Assembly (NCBI GenBank): GCA_964518335.1
Contig: CAZFDT010000007.1
Span: 48,368 to 112,367 of the forward strand
DNA from: CAZFDT01 sp964518335
GTDB taxonomy: Bacteria > Planctomycetota > Phycisphaerae > Phycisphaerales > Phycisphaeraceae
Reading direction: 5' to 3'
DNA: 64,000 bases
Part shown: piece after piece, positions 60,504 to 64,000 of the stretch
Numbering within the stretch: position 1 is the first letter of the stretch
How the letters are laid out: every line of letters starts with the position of its first letter
The notes under the pieces: model-generated
Databases searched by the model: none
Seen by the model: only the letters and a program-made list of their open reading frames with translations
What the model was told of the DNA's origin: nothing
Position numbers and translations under genes: made by a program

Positions 60504-61073
60504 ATGTTGACGAAAAGCAGACAGCGGCTCGCGTTGGGGGTGACGGTTGCCGCGATGCTTGTCGGCGTGGCCTGGCTCCACCTTGCCGGTCGCGTCTGGT
60601 GGTGCCAATGCGCTACCCCCACGATCTTTGTCGCCGACCCCGCCACGGCCCACAACTCCCAGCACGTCTTCGACTGGTACAGCTTCTCGCACCTGCTGCA
60701 CGGCGTCATCTTTTTCCTCGCGCTGCAATGGGCGATGCCGAAGCTTGCCGTGTCGTGGAAGCTGGCGATCGCCGTCCTCGTCGAGACGGCGTGGGAAGTG
60801 CTGGAGAACTCGCCGATTGTCATCGAACGGTATCGCACCGCGACGGCGTCGCTGGGCTATGAGGGCGACTCGATCGTCAACAGCGTCGGCGACATCCTCT
60901 TCTGCGTCGCCGGATTCTTCCTCGCCCGCGCCATCGGCTGGCGCGGATCGCTGGCGCTCTTCGTCGTCATCGAGCTGGTCATGCTCGTGGCCATCCGCGA
61001 CAACCTGACCCTCAACGTGGTCATGCTCATCTACCCGCTGCAGGCCATCAAGACTTGGCAGATGAGCGGATGA
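60504..61073 (+). CDS. DUF2585 family membrane protein
   Basis: The 189-residue protein has four to five membrane segments. SQHVFDWYSFSHLLHGVIFF, ETAWEVLENSPIVIERYR and GYEGDSIVNSVGDILFCVAGFFLA are the conserved DUF2585 elements, rich in conserved Glu, His and Asp within the membrane. Their biochemical function is unknown. A GTG at 60474 would add ten residues. It is transcribed away from the Wzy-type gene and converges on ppdK with a 22-nt gap. Confidence 0.8.
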   Translation: MLTKSRQRLALGVTVAAMLVGVAWLHLAGRVWWCQCATPTIFVADPATAHNSQHVFDWYSFSHLLHGVIFFLALQWAMPKLAVSWKLAIAVLVETAWEVLENSPIVIERYRTATASLGYEGDSIVNSVGDILFCVAGFFLARAIGWRGSLALFVVIELVMLVAIRDNLTLNVVMLIYPLQAIKTWQMSG

Positions 61074-61095
61074 GCACCGCGCCTGGGCGAGCGTG

Positions 61096-63825
<2,730 letters not shown>

Positions 63826-63900
63826 CGAATCGATCCTTAAGGTACTGCTGGGGGTGATAGCACCGGCGCAGAGACGTCGGCACGGAAATTCGGAGCGGCA

Positions 63901-63928
63901 ATTCTAGTGAACCCACGCTCCCCGTCAA
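63901..63928 (-). promoter_or_regulatory. ppdK promoter
   Basis: On the minus strand TTGACG (-35, 63928-63923), 16 nt spacer, TAGAAT (-10, 63906-63901). Both hexamers match 5 of 6. It is the best housekeeping-type promoter seen in the window, in contrast to the -35-less boxes at other genes. Confidence 0.7.
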
Positions 63929-63961
63929 TTTCCCACCATGACCGTGCAGGGCGATCGCATC

Positions 63962-64000
63962 TTAATCCGTCACGCCCAGGACTTTGAGGAGGTAGTCGTG
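63962..64000 (-). CDS. Possible C-terminal end of a gene that continues past the window
   Basis: On the minus strand the last 39 nt read HDYLLKVLGVTD and a TAA stop, an open end that looks like a real protein C-terminus. Too little remains to identify the gene. It would be upstream of ppdK on the same strand. Confidence 0.4.
   Translation of the reverse strand, partial: HDYLLKVLGVTD

Overview
The window is 64 kb of GC-rich, gene-dense bacterial chromosome with about 60 protein genes, one SRP RNA and several families of hairpin repeats. The gene content suggests a planctomycete, probably of the Phycisphaerae type. The pointers are hpnCDE squalene genes, a prepilin-like protein with a degenerate processing site, a large AsmA-like protein, a complete lutABC set, a multiheme cytochrome and a Q/R-rich coiled-coil protein ending in an ALRQAIVLREVL-type motif. 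This placement is inferred from gene families, because no 16S rRNA gene is present.

Layout. 0.5-10.9 kb: PLP homeostasis protein, endonuclease IV, uracil phosphoribosyltransferase, shikimate kinase, DciA-like protein, SLC13 transporter, a lipoprotein, a GAF-SpoIIE phosphatase, a tetraheme-type cytochrome c, and an NDH-2-like oxidoreductase fused to a cyclic-nucleotide sensor. 11-13 kb: rpsA with a strong terminator. 13-19.6 kb: DUF433 protein, PLD-like protein, CapD-like sugar enzyme, PilZ protein, a REP-associated transposase flanked by its REP palindromes, a methyltransferase, a TlpA-like thioredoxin and DegP. 19.7-29.4 kb: BrnT/BrnA-like toxin-antitoxin pair, thiS, a membrane protein, thiG, a PpiD-like chaperone, a stand-alone MetRS-type tRNA-binding domain and a giant AsmA-like protein. 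29.6-37.9 kb: AraC regulator, two ABC systems, a coiled-coil protein with a Wzz-like C-terminus, and a thioredoxin-fold protein. 38-44 kb: hpnC-hpnD-hpnE and two glycosyltransferases. 44-49.5 kb: a CBM48-like protein, a pseudopilin-like protein, ybaB, dnaX, SRP RNA and aspS. 49.5-52.5 kb: lutABC. 52.7-64 kb: PilZ protein, TIM-barrel protein, ispG, a PIN-domain pair, a Wzy ligase/radical SAM/glycosyltransferase operon, a DUF2585 protein and ppdK.

How the parts work together. IspG (MEP isoprenoid pathway) supplies precursors that HpnC/D/E would turn into squalene. Several loci concern the cell envelope and surface glycans: CapD-like, the Wzz-like protein, three glycosyltransferases, the ligase/radical SAM operon, AsmA-like, DegP and PpiD-like. 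Lactate oxidation (LutABC), PPDK, the NDH-2-like enzyme and the cytochrome point to a respiratory metabolism on small organic acids.

Three signals stand out at the sequence level. (1) At about 14 genes a -10-like hexamer (TATCAT, TACAAT, TATTGT and similar) ends only 6-9 nt before the start codon, usually with no Shine-Dalgarno sequence, which suggests widespread leaderless transcription. (2) dnaX has an A11 run on its coding strand after the clamp-loader domains, and a stop codon follows two codons later in the shifted frame, the classical design for making both tau and gamma. (3) At least five families of paired-hairpin repeats occur. One flanks a RAYT transposase, and one has entered the hpnE reading frame in frame.
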